A stretch of 64,000 nt of DNA from Alicyclobacillus sp. (GTDB taxonomy: Bacteria; Bacillota; Bacilli; Alicyclobacillales; Alicyclobacillaceae). The notes beneath the pieces are model-generated. The model was not told the origin of the DNA. It saw nothing but the letters and a program-made list of their open reading frames with translations, and searched no databases. Position 1 is the stretch's first letter. The number at the start of each line of letters is the position of its first letter. Shown here one piece after another: positions 54,734 through 63,314 of this stretch. Made by a program: the position numbers and the translations under genes. The stretch covers positions 1 to 64,000 of the forward strand of contig JAIMBT010000021.1 of assembly GCA_023511295.1 (NCBI GenBank). The letters run 5' to 3'.

Positions 54734-55440
54734 TCTCACTGTCCCCCCACACAGCCTTGGCAGGCGCCCTGTTCATCGCCCTCACCGTCGCCGTGTACTG
54801 GGTCCTGCGGCGCGTGTACGCGCGCGTGCACTTCGTGCTGCTCAACCCCATCTTCAGCAGCGTTGTGGTCCTGATTTTTCTGTTGGTCGTGTTCCACATC
54901 TCCTACAACGCCTACATGACCGGCGGCGTCTGGCTGCGAGACCTGCTCCAACCGGCGACGGTCGCGTTCGCTATCCCACTGCACCGTCACTTCCGACTCC
55001 TGCTCGAGAACGCATGGTCGGTCGCCGCGGGCGTTGTCACGGGCTGCCTCGTCGCAGTGACATCGACCGCCCTGATTGGCCGCGGATTTGGCCTCCCGGA
55101 CGTGATTGTGCGCAGCTTGGCCCCCCGCTCCATCACGACTCCGGTCGCGATGGAGGCCTCCCGCATGGTGCACGGGCTCCCGGTCCTCACCGCGGCGTTC
55201 GTGATTGTCACGGCGTTCTGCGGTCTCTTGGTCGGTCCCTGGGTGATTCGACTGCTGCGCATCCGCACGCCGATTGCCAAAGGCCTCATGTACGGTGCCG
55301 GGGCGCACGGCATCGGCACCTCTCGGGCGTTCGAACTGGGAGATGCGGAGGGCTCGGCATCGAGCCTGGCGATGGTCCTGTCCGCCGTGCTGACGGTCCT
55401 GGTCGTCCCGTGGTTCGTGCCGTGGCTGTTGCAGATCTAA
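54730..55440 (+). CDS. lrgB: LrgB family membrane protein
   Basis: The 236-residue partner of LrgA has several membrane helices and the family core SLAPRSITTPVAMEASRMVH and MYGAGAHGIGTSRAFELGD. It overlaps lrgA by 4 bp (ATGA). After its stop, 55441-55644 holds no supported gene; TACAAT near 55516 could be a -10 for the next SDR. Confidence 0.9.
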   Translation: MISLSPHTALAGALFIALTVAVYWVLRRVYARVHFVLLNPIFSSVVVLIFLLVVFHISYNAYMTGGVWLRDLLQPATVAFAIPLHRHFRLLLENAWSVAAGVVTGCLVAVTSTALIGRGFGLPDVIVRSLAPRSITTPVAMEASRMVHGLPVLTAAFVIVTAFCGLLVGPWVIRLLRIRTPIAKGLMYGAGAHGIGTSRAFELGDAEGSASSLAMVLSAVLTVLVVPWFVPWLLQI

Positions 55441-55644
55441 GCGGCGGCTCGTTTCCGGCCCCGCGCAGCACGCGAGCGGACGGACGGCACGGTCCACGCC
55501 AGCGCACCGCTGCATGGTACAATATGGTGGACCTTCAAGGCACAGACTCGCAATGGAAGCAACTCACGGCAGCGAAAGCGGGGCCACCGACGGTGAAGCG
55601 GCGGAGGTTCACGTAGAAGCGCGGGAGAGGAGAGCAAACGGGAG

Positions 55645-56505
55645 ATGTTTCAGTCGGATTTGCTGAAGGACAAGGTCATCCTCGTCACCGGCGGAGGCAC
55701 GGGTCTGGGCCGCGCGATGGGTGAGCGGTTCTTGGAGTTGGGCGCGCGGCTCGCCATCACCAGCCGCCGCCAGGAGGTGCTGGAGCAAGCTGCGGCCGAG
55801 ATGCGGGAACGGTTGCAGCTCTCGGTGGACCGGGTCTTCGCAACCACCTGTGACGTGCGGGACGCGGATGCCGTACACGCCATGCTCGACGCTGTGACGG
55901 CGCATTTTGGACGGATTGACGTCCTCGTGAACAACGCCGCGGGCAACTTCATCAGCCCGACGGAGCGGCTGTCGCACCGCGCCTTCGACTCGGTGCTGGG
56001 GATCGTTCTGCACGGCACAGTGTACTGCTCGCTGGAGTTGGGTAAACGGTGGATTGCTGCCGGGCAGCCGGGGACCATGTTGAACATCGTGACGACCTAC
56101 GCGACCACCGGTTCAGGCTATGTCGTCCCGTCCGCCGTCGCCAAAGCGGGCGTTGTGGCGCTGACCCGCTCTCTCGCCGCCGAGTGGGGGAAGTACGGTA
56201 TTCGCCAGGTCGCCCTCGCGCCCGGCCCGTTCCCGACGGAGGGCGCATGGTCCAGGCTGCTGCCGACGAAGGAACTGGCCGAAGGTATCCTTCAGCGGAT
56301 TCCACTCGGCCGCGTCGGCGAACGGCCAGAACTCGCCAACTTGGCGGCGTTTCTCGTGTCTGATTTCGCCGGGTACATCAACGGCGATGTGGTGACGATA
56401 GACGGCGGCGAATGGATCTACGGCGCGGGCCAGTTCAACATCCTCGACGCGGTCACGGCGGAACAGTGGGATATCCTGCGGGAGATGACGAAACGCGGTA
56501 AGTAA
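55645..56505 (+). CDS. fadH: SDR, 2,4-dienoyl-CoA reductase-like
   Basis: A 286-residue SDR resembling FadH-type 2,4-dienoyl-CoA reductases of Bacillus: TGGGTGLGRAMGERFLELGA, LVNNAAGNFISPTERLS, LAPGPFPTEGAWSRLLP. The YxxxK is replaced by a VVPSAVAKAG context, as in this branch where the Tyr is not conserved. ATG 55645 has AGGAG upstream. Confidence 0.87.
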   Translation: MFQSDLLKDKVILVTGGGTGLGRAMGERFLELGARLAITSRRQEVLEQAAAEMRERLQLSVDRVFATTCDVRDADAVHAMLDAVTAHFGRIDVLVNNAAGNFISPTERLSHRAFDSVLGIVLHGTVYCSLELGKRWIAAGQPGTMLNIVTTYATTGSGYVVPSAVAKAGVVALTRSLAAEWGKYGIRQVALAPGPFPTEGAWSRLLPTKELAEGILQRIPLGRVGERPELANLAAFLVSDFAGYINGDVVTIDGGEWIYGAGQFNILDAVTAEQWDILREMTKRGK

Positions 56506-56618
56506 GTGCCGCCGACGGATGGCAGAGGGCGCGGTGGCAGAGGGTTTGGTCCATGCCCTCCGCCTCCACGCCCGGTTGCTGTCGGTCAAACATGTGGGCG
56601 CAAGCGGCCGCGCGGAAC

Positions 56619-57086
56619 TTACCGATTCGTTCGCTTGCGCCGACGCGACGTCGCCTTGCGCTTGCTGACGCGCAGTTTCCGCTCGCGTTCGACGCTGGTA
56701 TGCTTGGTGATCATCGCCGGTGTCAGTTGCCCTTTCGCTGTGAACGCGCTGAAATCAAACGGGGTCTTCAGCTCATCCTTCGGAACCTGCATCTCGTCGG
56801 CCAGCATGTCCACATCGAGGACTTCGCGCTCGCGGATGGTGGCCGTAAGGACGGCGTTCTCTCCGGACGGCAACGGGATGGTGATCTCGTCCTCCCCGAG
56901 TTCGTCAAACAGCTCCTGCAGTTCCTCGTAAATCAGCTTGTTCTCTTCGTTGCGCTCCCGAGCAATTTCCTTGTTTTGAAAGTACTTCAGGATGCGCTCC
57001 TCCAATTTGCTCTGAAGTTTCAGAATTGATTCCTCGTCCGGCGCATCTGCGCGGTCGATGAGGTCGCTGCCTGTCGGGTTGGTCAT
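56619..57086 (-). CDS. Coiled-coil protein with basic tail, unknown function
   Basis: A 155-residue soluble protein: an acidic coiled coil (ILKLQSKLEERILKYFQNKE, then EENKLIYEELQELFDELGED), a beta-rich middle with IPLPSGENAVLTATIRERE, and a strongly basic end rich in Lys and Arg. No family is recognised; the basic tail could bind nucleic acid. ATG 57086 has GAGGTG upstream. Confidence 0.7.
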   Translation of the reverse strand: MTNPTGSDLIDRADAPDEESILKLQSKLEERILKYFQNKEIARERNEENKLIYEELQELFDELGEDEITIPLPSGENAVLTATIREREVLDVDMLADEMQVPKDELKTPFDFSAFTAKGQLTPAMITKHTSVERERKLRVSKRKATSRRRKRTNR

Positions 57087-57171
57087 GGTGGTCACCTCGC
57101 CTGAAAACTGGCGCCGGCGGACGACCGTCTGGGGCTCGTCCGCCGCAGCGCAGGTTTCCATTCTACCACGC

Positions 57172-58047
57172 CTACTTCGCGAATGTCATGGCGCCAATGG
57201 ACTGGATGACGGGTTGTTGCCGCACCCAACTGGCCGCCGGCGTCTTGCTCGGTGTGTAAAACACCAGCGCGCCGGGTACCAGGTCTACGTGTTGGCTGAG
57301 GACCTCCTGTGCCGCCTGCACCGCAGACGCAGTCGGTGGGTTGTAGATGGTGCCATTCGCCACCGGAGAAAACTGGTAGTGGCCGGAATCGACGTCAAAC
57401 ACGACGCCCTTCACCGTATTCGGATAGTCGGGACTCATCACGCGGTGCCAGACGACATCGCCAACGGCGACCTGGGCGTTGTACGGTTGCCCCTGTGCCT
57501 CCGCGGAGATGATGCGCGCCATCCAGTACAGGTCCGTACTGCTCACCGCGCTCCGCGGAGCCGTTGCGGTATGCACCACGGCCTCGGTGCGCGCGGTGTG
57601 GGCCGTCGACGGCACCGGCGCGGGCAATCCGCTGCGCGACTCGTCCGGCGTCCCGTTGGGAACCGTGAGGACGGTCCCCACCTGCAGATTCGCGGCGTTC
57701 ACGCCGGGATTCGCCTCTTCCAGCGCCCACGTCGGCACGCCGAAGCTGTGCGCCAACTTCCACAGGGTGTCACCGGGTTTGACGGTGTATGGACAGAGCG
57801 GCAACTTCACTTCGCTGCCGACAAGCAGGTTCTGCGGGTTGATCCCCGGGTTGGATGCCTCCAGCGCAGCAACGGTCGTCTGGTGGGCGCGGGCAATCTT
57901 CCACAGGGACTGGTTCGGTTGTACCGTGACGGTCTGTGTGGCTGCGGAAGCCGCGGTGGTGGGAAGTGTGACAGCAGCCATCATCGCACCTGCGCTCACG
58001 GCCGCGCCGAGAGCCAGGGAGATCTTCCGTTGCTTCAACGACTTCAT
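57172..58047 (-). CDS. LysM-containing SleB-type cell wall hydrolase
   Basis: A 291-residue exported protein with a signal sequence ending near TAASAATQ, two LysM motifs (QPNQSLWKIARAHQTTVAAL and KPGDTLWKLAHSFGVPTWAL), a Ser/Thr/Pro-rich linker, and a C-terminal hydrolase-2 domain with ARIISAEAQGQPYNAQVAVG, the Glu being the likely catalytic residue. SleB/CwlJ-type enzymes degrade spore cortex at germination; vegetative roles also occur. ATG 58047 has a distant GAGAGG. Confidence 0.9.
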   Translation of the reverse strand: MKSLKQRKISLALGAAVSAGAMMAAVTLPTTAASAATQTVTVQPNQSLWKIARAHQTTVAALEASNPGINPQNLLVGSEVKLPLCPYTVKPGDTLWKLAHSFGVPTWALEEANPGVNAANLQVGTVLTVPNGTPDESRSGLPAPVPSTAHTARTEAVVHTATAPRSAVSSTDLYWMARIISAEAQGQPYNAQVAVGDVVWHRVMSPDYPNTVKGVVFDVDSGHYQFSPVANGTIYNPPTASAVQAAQEVLSQHVDLVPGALVFYTPSKTPAASWVRQQPVIQSIGAMTFAK

Positions 58048-58320
58048 CGGTTCAACTTCATCCTCTCGTTTTCGCTTCCGAGGTTAGTTGTCGGGTTGGG
58101 GCACGAGACGTCCCCTCGCAATGCCATCGATTCACCCCGAGCGCGAGCGCCAGCAATGGCTGGTCACAGAAGAGCGGGGCCAACGTTCCCGTCGCCTCGC
58201 TCCGTCTCACGCGTATGTTCCCCCGTACGCTGCGCGCAACACCCATCGAAGGGCTGCCGCACGCGGCGATTCAGCGTTGATGTCCCTACTCTAACATCCC
58301 CCGGCGAGCGACGTCACGGC

Positions 58321-60444
58321 TCAAATCTTGGCACCGCCGCCATCCAGCCAGAAGTCGTCCAGCGGATGCCCCAACACATGGTGCGCAAACCAAGCCTCAT
58401 TCTGGCGCAGGATGGCGCGGTTCCAACTCGGTTTGTTCGACCCGTGCTGCATGCCCTTGAAGATGACCAGCTGCACCGGAACCCCAACATCGCGCAGCCC
58501 TTGGTACAACTCGAACGCGTTCGGCACTGGCACGCGCGCGTCCGCGTCGCCGTGCTGAATCAAGGTCGGCGTTTGCGCATTCCGGACGTAGGTGATGGGT
58601 GACGTGCGCGCGTACACGGCGCCATCCTCCCACGGCGTCGCACCGAGGTAGTGCCTGGTAAACGGATGGATGTCCGTGTTCACGTAGTACGTCATCCAAT
58701 CGCTGATACCGGCCCCGACGGACGCCGCTTTGAACCGGTCGCTGTAGGTCGCGCAAAACGCAGAGATGTAGCCGCCTTGACTCCACCCCATCACGCCGAC
58801 CCGCGCCGCGTCTGCCCAACCGCGCGCAATCAGGGCGTCGACGCCCGAAATGACGTCGTCGTAGTCGCCGAGACCCAGGTTGCCCTCGTTCAACCCGCGG
58901 AAATCTCCGCCGTAGCCCGAACTTCCGCGGTAGTTCGGCTCCAGGACGATGCAGCCCCGCTCGACGAACTGCTCGATGGGGTAGTACTTGCCGGTCGTCG
59001 CCACCGGCAGGGATGCCGCCGTCGGCCCGCCGTGCACGACCACCAGCAGAGGATGCGGCTGTGAACCGTCAAAGTCCGGCGGCAGCGACAGCACCCCCTC
59101 CACCTCCACGCCGTCGCTGGCGTGCCACCGCACCACGTGCTTGCGGCTTGTGGTGTGCGCGGTAAACAACTCCAACGCTTGCGTCACGCGGCGTTTGTCC
59201 AGTCCGTCTCCGCCGACGTACACATCCCACGGCTCCCCCACCCCAGCCTCCAGCCACGCCGCAAAGCATCCATCCGGCGTCACGCTGGCGCCACGGACCA
59301 ACCGTCCCTCGGTGGTCCCTGCGGACGGCAGGGGCTGCCGGACACCGTCCGCTTGCACCAGCTCGACCTTCGTCTGAAGCCGGTCTTGCCATTCCACCAC
59401 CAAGCCGCGCTGCGTCCAGACGACCGGATGGACATTTTCGTCTATCTCAAGCGGTAGTGGCCGCACCGTTCCATCCTGGAAGTGGTACACCCACAGCTCG
59501 TGATTGCGGAACATCTTCCCGTCGCCTGACGTCCGGGTGAACACGCACTGTTGCTCATCCGGCGACACCCGCACCACCGCCCCGATGGGACCTGGCACCT
59601 GCAGTTCCGTCAGCCCGCCCGTACGGAGGTTCATCCGGTACAGACGGTATTGCTGAAAGTCTTCGAAGTTGGTGGACGGTGCCGCCGTGAAGACGAGTGC
59701 GTCGATGCCAGCGAGATCGAAATCAAGGACGTGGAGGTCCGGGCGGTCGAACACAAGCCCTGCGCTGCCGTCCGCCTTCCCGCCGTCTGGCTGCCGCGTG
59801 TCGTCACGGAGATCCCGCGGCCGTTCGTACCGCGTCTCCCTGCGCGCGGATTCGACGGCAAGGTCCACCCGGTAGAGTGCCCGACGCCGGTCGTCGACGT
59901 CGACGTACTCGAACGTCCCGTACCGCTGATCTCGCTCGGCACGCTCCGGCTGGGGCCGGACCGCCGTGAAGAACACCGTGCGCCCATCCGCAGAAAAGCG
60001 GAACGCAAAGACGCCCTCGGGATGGCGCGTGACCGGTACACCCACCGCCTCGTTCCGGGACTTGACGAACACCTGCAACTTGCGGGCCTCTCCTTCGCCA
60101 ACGGTGCGCAGGTACCCCAACCACCGCCCATCCGGCGACCACTGCGGCTGGCTCCCACCGACTGCATCTGGCGTGAGGTTCACCACGTCGTGGGACGCCA
60201 CGTCGTACACGAACACCTGGCTGACGTACTGGTCTTCGTCCCAATCCGCTCGGCGCACCACAAACGCCGCACGCTGTCCATCTGGGTGAACGGCCACCTG
60301 CTCAAACGCCGGTAACGACACCATGTCTTCCACCGTGAAATACGGCTTCCCTGCGTCCGTTGCTCCGCCCGCGGTGGCCTGTGGACCATTGCCAATCGGT
60401 CCCTGCGTCCAGTGACCGGATGACCCGGCCGTACCCAACTCCAC
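58321..60444 (-). CDS. S9 family prolyl-oligopeptidase-type serine peptidase
   Basis: A ~707-residue protein with an N-terminal beta-propeller (WSPDGRWLGYLRTVGEGEAR and similar blades) and a C-terminal alpha/beta-hydrolase domain. The catalytic triad is Ser in MGWSQGGYISAF, Asp in HGDADARVPV and His in MQHGSNK. No signal peptide, so it acts in the cytoplasm on short peptides. GTG 60444 is favoured because AGGAGAGG lies upstream; ATG 60549 would add 35 residues but its GGAGG abuts the codon. Confidence 0.9.
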   Translation of the reverse strand: MELGTAGSSGHWTQGPIGNGPQATAGGATDAGKPYFTVEDMVSLPAFEQVAVHPDGQRAAFVVRRADWDEDQYVSQVFVYDVASHDVVNLTPDAVGGSQPQWSPDGRWLGYLRTVGEGEARKLQVFVKSRNEAVGVPVTRHPEGVFAFRFSADGRTVFFTAVRPQPERAERDQRYGTFEYVDVDDRRRALYRVDLAVESARRETRYERPRDLRDDTRQPDGGKADGSAGLVFDRPDLHVLDFDLAGIDALVFTAAPSTNFEDFQQYRLYRMNLRTGGLTELQVPGPIGAVVRVSPDEQQCVFTRTSGDGKMFRNHELWVYHFQDGTVRPLPLEIDENVHPVVWTQRGLVVEWQDRLQTKVELVQADGVRQPLPSAGTTEGRLVRGASVTPDGCFAAWLEAGVGEPWDVYVGGDGLDKRRVTQALELFTAHTTSRKHVVRWHASDGVEVEGVLSLPPDFDGSQPHPLLVVVHGGPTAASLPVATTGKYYPIEQFVERGCIVLEPNYRGSSGYGGDFRGLNEGNLGLGDYDDVISGVDALIARGWADAARVGVMGWSQGGYISAFCATYSDRFKAASVGAGISDWMTYYVNTDIHPFTRHYLGATPWEDGAVYARTSPITYVRNAQTPTLIQHGDADARVPVPNAFELYQGLRDVGVPVQLVIFKGMQHGSNKPSWNRAILRQNEAWFAHHVLGHPLDDFWLDGGGAKI

Positions 60445-60515
60445 CTTCCCCAACCCCTCTCCTCTACGCACCGGGGGCTGCCCATTCGCAAACCCTGGCG
60501 ATTCAAACAATCCCC

Positions 60516-61103
60516 ATGATACACTGGAATCAAAAGGATTGGACGACATCCTCCACGCGCGAAAGGCAGGGACACGGCGGCTTGATCACGGAACGGCTTC
60601 GACCCGGGATGCGCGTGCTGTTCATTGGGTTCAACCCGTCGCTCACGTCATACGCGCGCGGATTCAACTACGCGGGCCGGAACAACCGGTTTTACCGGGT
60701 GCTGTACCTGTCCGGTTTGACCGACCGACTGTACCAACCAGAGGAGAGCCCACAGCTGCTCGACGCGTACGGGTACGGGTTCACCAACATCGTCAGCCGA
60801 CCGACGCAGCGGGCCGACGAGATCACGCGAGCGGAGTACGCGGAGGGCCGACCGATTCTTCGCAGCAAGCTGGAGTTGTACCGGCCGAAGGTCGCGTGTT
60901 ACGTAGGCAAGGGCGTGTACGCCGAGTTCTCGCGGCGCCGACAGGGTGTCCCATGGGGTTTTCAAGCGGAGCCGCAGGTAGCGGGCGTGCAGGACTTCGT
61001 CGCCCCCTCCACCAGCGGGCTCGTGCGCATGACGCTGCAAGAGCAGGTGGCGCTGTACCGACCGTTGGCCGCAGCCGTGCGGGGAAGGGGAGAGCGGCCA
61101 TGA
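60516..61103 (+). CDS. mug: G:T/U mismatch-specific DNA glycosylase (MUG/UDG superfamily)
   Basis: This glycosylase removes uracil or thymine mispaired with guanine. It carries VLFIGFNPSLTSYARGFNYA (catalytic Asn region of the MUG family), FTNIVSRPTQRADEI, and a C-terminal VAPSTSGLVRM that contains the second UDG motif. ATG 60516 lacks a ribosome binding site; TTG 60582 has GCAGGG and is a plausible alternative. Its stop overlaps the next start in ATGA. Confidence 0.87.
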   Translation: MIHWNQKDWTTSSTRERQGHGGLITERLRPGMRVLFIGFNPSLTSYARGFNYAGRNNRFYRVLYLSGLTDRLYQPEESPQLLDAYGYGFTNIVSRPTQRADEITRAEYAEGRPILRSKLELYRPKVACYVGKGVYAEFSRRRQGVPWGFQAEPQVAGVQDFVAPSTSGLVRMTLQEQVALYRPLAAAVRGRGERP

Positions 61104-61486
61104 ACCGAGAGGAAGACAATCTGCGGCACCTGGCGGAGGCCAGACGCGCGCCGGCGGAGCTATCGTTCTGGGCGCGATGGCGGCCGTATCTGGTCCGCAT
61201 CGTGCTCGGACTTGCCATCGGCATCGTTGCAGCGGTAGCAGCCCTCATCACCGGGAAACGTTGGATAGTCGACGACCTGGCCACACTCGGCATGGTGGTC
61301 ATCGCGTTCTCGGGCTACGCCTTCGTCGGCCGAAGGCAGCCTGGTGGCCAGAGCCTCCGCTCGAGCAGTTCCGGCGCCCGGGCGGGGTTCGCGCAACAGA
61401 TGTCGTGGTTTTGGACACTCTTCCTGGTGGCGTTCCCCATGTTGGTGGTAGCCGTCCTGACGTCCGTGTGGATGCGCAGCCACTGA
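61100..61486 (+). CDS. Small membrane protein (DUF3899-like)
   Basis: A 128-residue protein with three hydrophobic segments (IVLGLAIGIVAAVAALITG, LGMVVIAFSGYAFVG, FLVAFPMLVVAVLTSVWM). The layout recalls DUF3899 proteins, but the match is weak. ATG 61100 overlaps the mug stop by 4 bp, so it is coupled to the glycosylase gene. Confidence 0.72.
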   Translation: MNREEDNLRHLAEARRAPAELSFWARWRPYLVRIVLGLAIGIVAAVAALITGKRWIVDDLATLGMVVIAFSGYAFVGRRQPGGQSLRSSSSGARAGFAQQMSWFWTLFLVAFPMLVVAVLTSVWMRSH

Positions 61487-61538
61487 GACGCGGTGGAGCG
61501 GCCACCGTCCCGTTCCCATCCCGCCTTCGGACATGACG

Positions 61539-61558
61539 GGCCCGGAACCCTCCCGGGC
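61539..61558. terminator. Small hairpin between convergent genes
   Basis: GGCCCGG and CCGGGC form a short stem between the stops at 61486 and 61586. No T-run on either side. Confidence 0.3.
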
Positions 61559-61585
61559 TCGCAGCCCTGCATCCGCGGATTGTCG

Positions 61586-62938
61586 CTATCGCTGCGGCGC
61601 CTCCACGGGCGCCATCTCGTCCTCGGTCGGCGGCTTCGCAGCAGCCAAGTCGTCCGCGCGGTACACCTTCCCGTATTGCGGCATCAGCCGGTTCACCGTC
61701 GGCAGCCCGATTCGTTGGGGCTGCAGCGAGTGAATGGGCATCAGCACCCGCGGCTGGATGGTGTCGATGATGGACAGGATGTCCCCTCGGGCGCCGTGGC
61801 CCGTTGAGCCCACCGAAACAAACTGCAGGTGCAGCGTCTCCAACCAGACGAGCATGTTGTTCCACGCCGGATCAAACGGCCCTAAGGGAGAGCCGTTCGA
61901 ATGCACGAAGACGCCCCCCGGGGCAACCTGGATGTCAATCCAATCGCGAAAGCGGTCGTAGTCGAAGTTCACCACGTAGGTCGACTCGCGGCCCTGCAAG
62001 TCCTGCGGTCGGACGACCTCAAAACCTTTCTCCGCCACCCACCGGCGAGCTGTTTCCGTCCACTGCTCCATTCCGCCTCCGTAAATCGCGCAACCGTCCA
62101 GGTCGCCGCCGAACGCTTCATAAATGTAGGCGTGCGGCGCCTGCACCAACAGCTTTCGCCCAGACCGGCGCACCGCGTCGACGAAGGAATGCAGCCGCTC
62201 GGGATGCCGAGGGTAGTACGAGAAGTAAACCCCCGCCTGCGCGCCCTTCAGCACCTTGGACAGCTTGTCCGCCAACTCACCCTCGAAGAGCATGCCGGTG
62301 TTGTCTTCGTTCAGGGCCCGGGTCCCTTCAATAAACAGAACATCCGGCCCGAAAGCGCGCGCCAGCTCTCCAAACTGCACCGTCCACTCCGGGTGGGCAC
62401 CGTGAAGGCGCAGGTCACCGGAGTACACGAACTTCAGGTCCGGCGTCTCAATCAGGAACGCGGACGCACCCGGCGTGTCGTGGTCCACCTGCACCAGCGT
62501 GATGCGAAACGGCCCGAATTCGGTGACGCTCCCGTACGGCTGTGGCTGGTAGTTGAGGGGCCGATGCGGCCCGTCCAGCACATCGTCGAGGGCACGGAGG
62601 AGCCGGTACGTGTCCTCGTGCAGCAGGACCGGCAGTTCCGTACGAAGGTACGGGAGCAGACCCGTGTGGTCCAGGTGGGAATGGCTGATAGCGACCAGCG
62701 TGTGTAGGCCGGGCGCGTCCGTTCCGTCGTCGAACAGGCCCGGAATCCGCGGCGCGATACCCATCGCCTGGAGGTCGTGGATGCCTCGCGCCGGATTCAC
62801 CGCATCAAACACCGGCGCTGCCGGGTTGAAGATTCTCCCCATGTCGAACACCAAGCGGTGGTCGCCGCAGCGGATCTCAATCACGGTCCCCCCGATGGTA
62901 TCAATACCGCGGTAAAACTGCCAAGAAACCTGATTCAC
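61586..62938 (-). CDS. Metallo-beta-lactamase/beta-CASP-like hydrolase (RNase J-like)
   Basis: A 450-residue protein with an MBL domain (IEIRCGDHRLVFDMG, SHSHLDHTGLLPYL, VDHDTPGASAFLIE, YSGDLRLHGAHPE) and a helical insertion like beta-CASP (VDAVRRSGRKLLVQAP, then MPIHSLQPQ near the end). Related proteins are ribonucleases such as RNase J, but the chain is shorter than RNase J. GTG 62938 has AAGGAG eight bases upstream. A TATAAT on the minus strand at 63089-63084 may be its promoter. Confidence 0.85.
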   Translation of the reverse strand: MNQVSWQFYRGIDTIGGTVIEIRCGDHRLVFDMGRIFNPAAPVFDAVNPARGIHDLQAMGIAPRIPGLFDDGTDAPGLHTLVAISHSHLDHTGLLPYLRTELPVLLHEDTYRLLRALDDVLDGPHRPLNYQPQPYGSVTEFGPFRITLVQVDHDTPGASAFLIETPDLKFVYSGDLRLHGAHPEWTVQFGELARAFGPDVLFIEGTRALNEDNTGMLFEGELADKLSKVLKGAQAGVYFSYYPRHPERLHSFVDAVRRSGRKLLVQAPHAYIYEAFGGDLDGCAIYGGGMEQWTETARRWVAEKGFEVVRPQDLQGRESTYVVNFDYDRFRDWIDIQVAPGGVFVHSNGSPLGPFDPAWNNMLVWLETLHLQFVSVGSTGHGARGDILSIIDTIQPRVLMPIHSLQPQRIGLPTVNRLMPQYGKVYRADDLAAAKPPTEDEMAPVEAPQR

Positions 62939-63148
62939 ACTCGTCACTCCTTCGTTCGGCAAGCCAGTTCCAGGGACGCACTGGACAGCGGCGGCTGACA
63001 CCGACGCTTCGCCCGCCAGACCTCGGTGGATTTGCAGGAACCTGATGACACGACAATCCGACTGCAATCCGCGCGAGGGTAGCATTATAGAATACCACAC
63101 GTTTACGAAAATCTCTAGGAATTTTTGCGTTCAATGGACGATCTCGGC

Positions 63149-63177
63149 TTGTCCTCCAGTCAAAAATCCTCTACGAT
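63149..63177 (+). promoter_or_regulatory. Possible promoter of the sugar permease gene
   Basis: TTGTCC (63149-63154) and TACGAT (63172-63177) are separated by 17 bp. Each hexamer matches four of six consensus positions. It overlaps the small minus-strand ORF at 63160-63288. Confidence 0.35.
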
Positions 63178-63288
63178 AAGGTTGTCGAATCGCGAGAGAT
63201 TGTGACACCACGTTTGGACATGGCGTGCGGCGTCCAGGTTGGTGTCGCCTAACGCGCGGAGGATGCTTTCGTTCAGGAGGGTGCGCAT
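63160..63288 (-). CDS. Possible 42-residue small protein
   Basis: An ATG at 63288 opens a 42-codon frame (MRTLLNESILRALGDTNLDA, then a helix with HVQTWCHNLSRFDNL and an acidic IVEDF end) with third-base GC typical of the genes here. No ribosome binding site is visible and no family is recognised. It occupies most of the intergenic space 62939-63314. Confidence 0.35.
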   Translation of the reverse strand: MRTLLNESILRALGDTNLDAARHVQTWCHNLSRFDNLIVEDF

Positions 63289-63314
63289 TTGCACGGGATT
63301 GGGTTGGTTATCTC

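Noticed and set aside
55525-55617. 30-codon frame MVDLQGTDSQWKQLTAAKAG... before the dienoyl reductase
   Set aside because: No ribosome binding site and composition typical of a leader.
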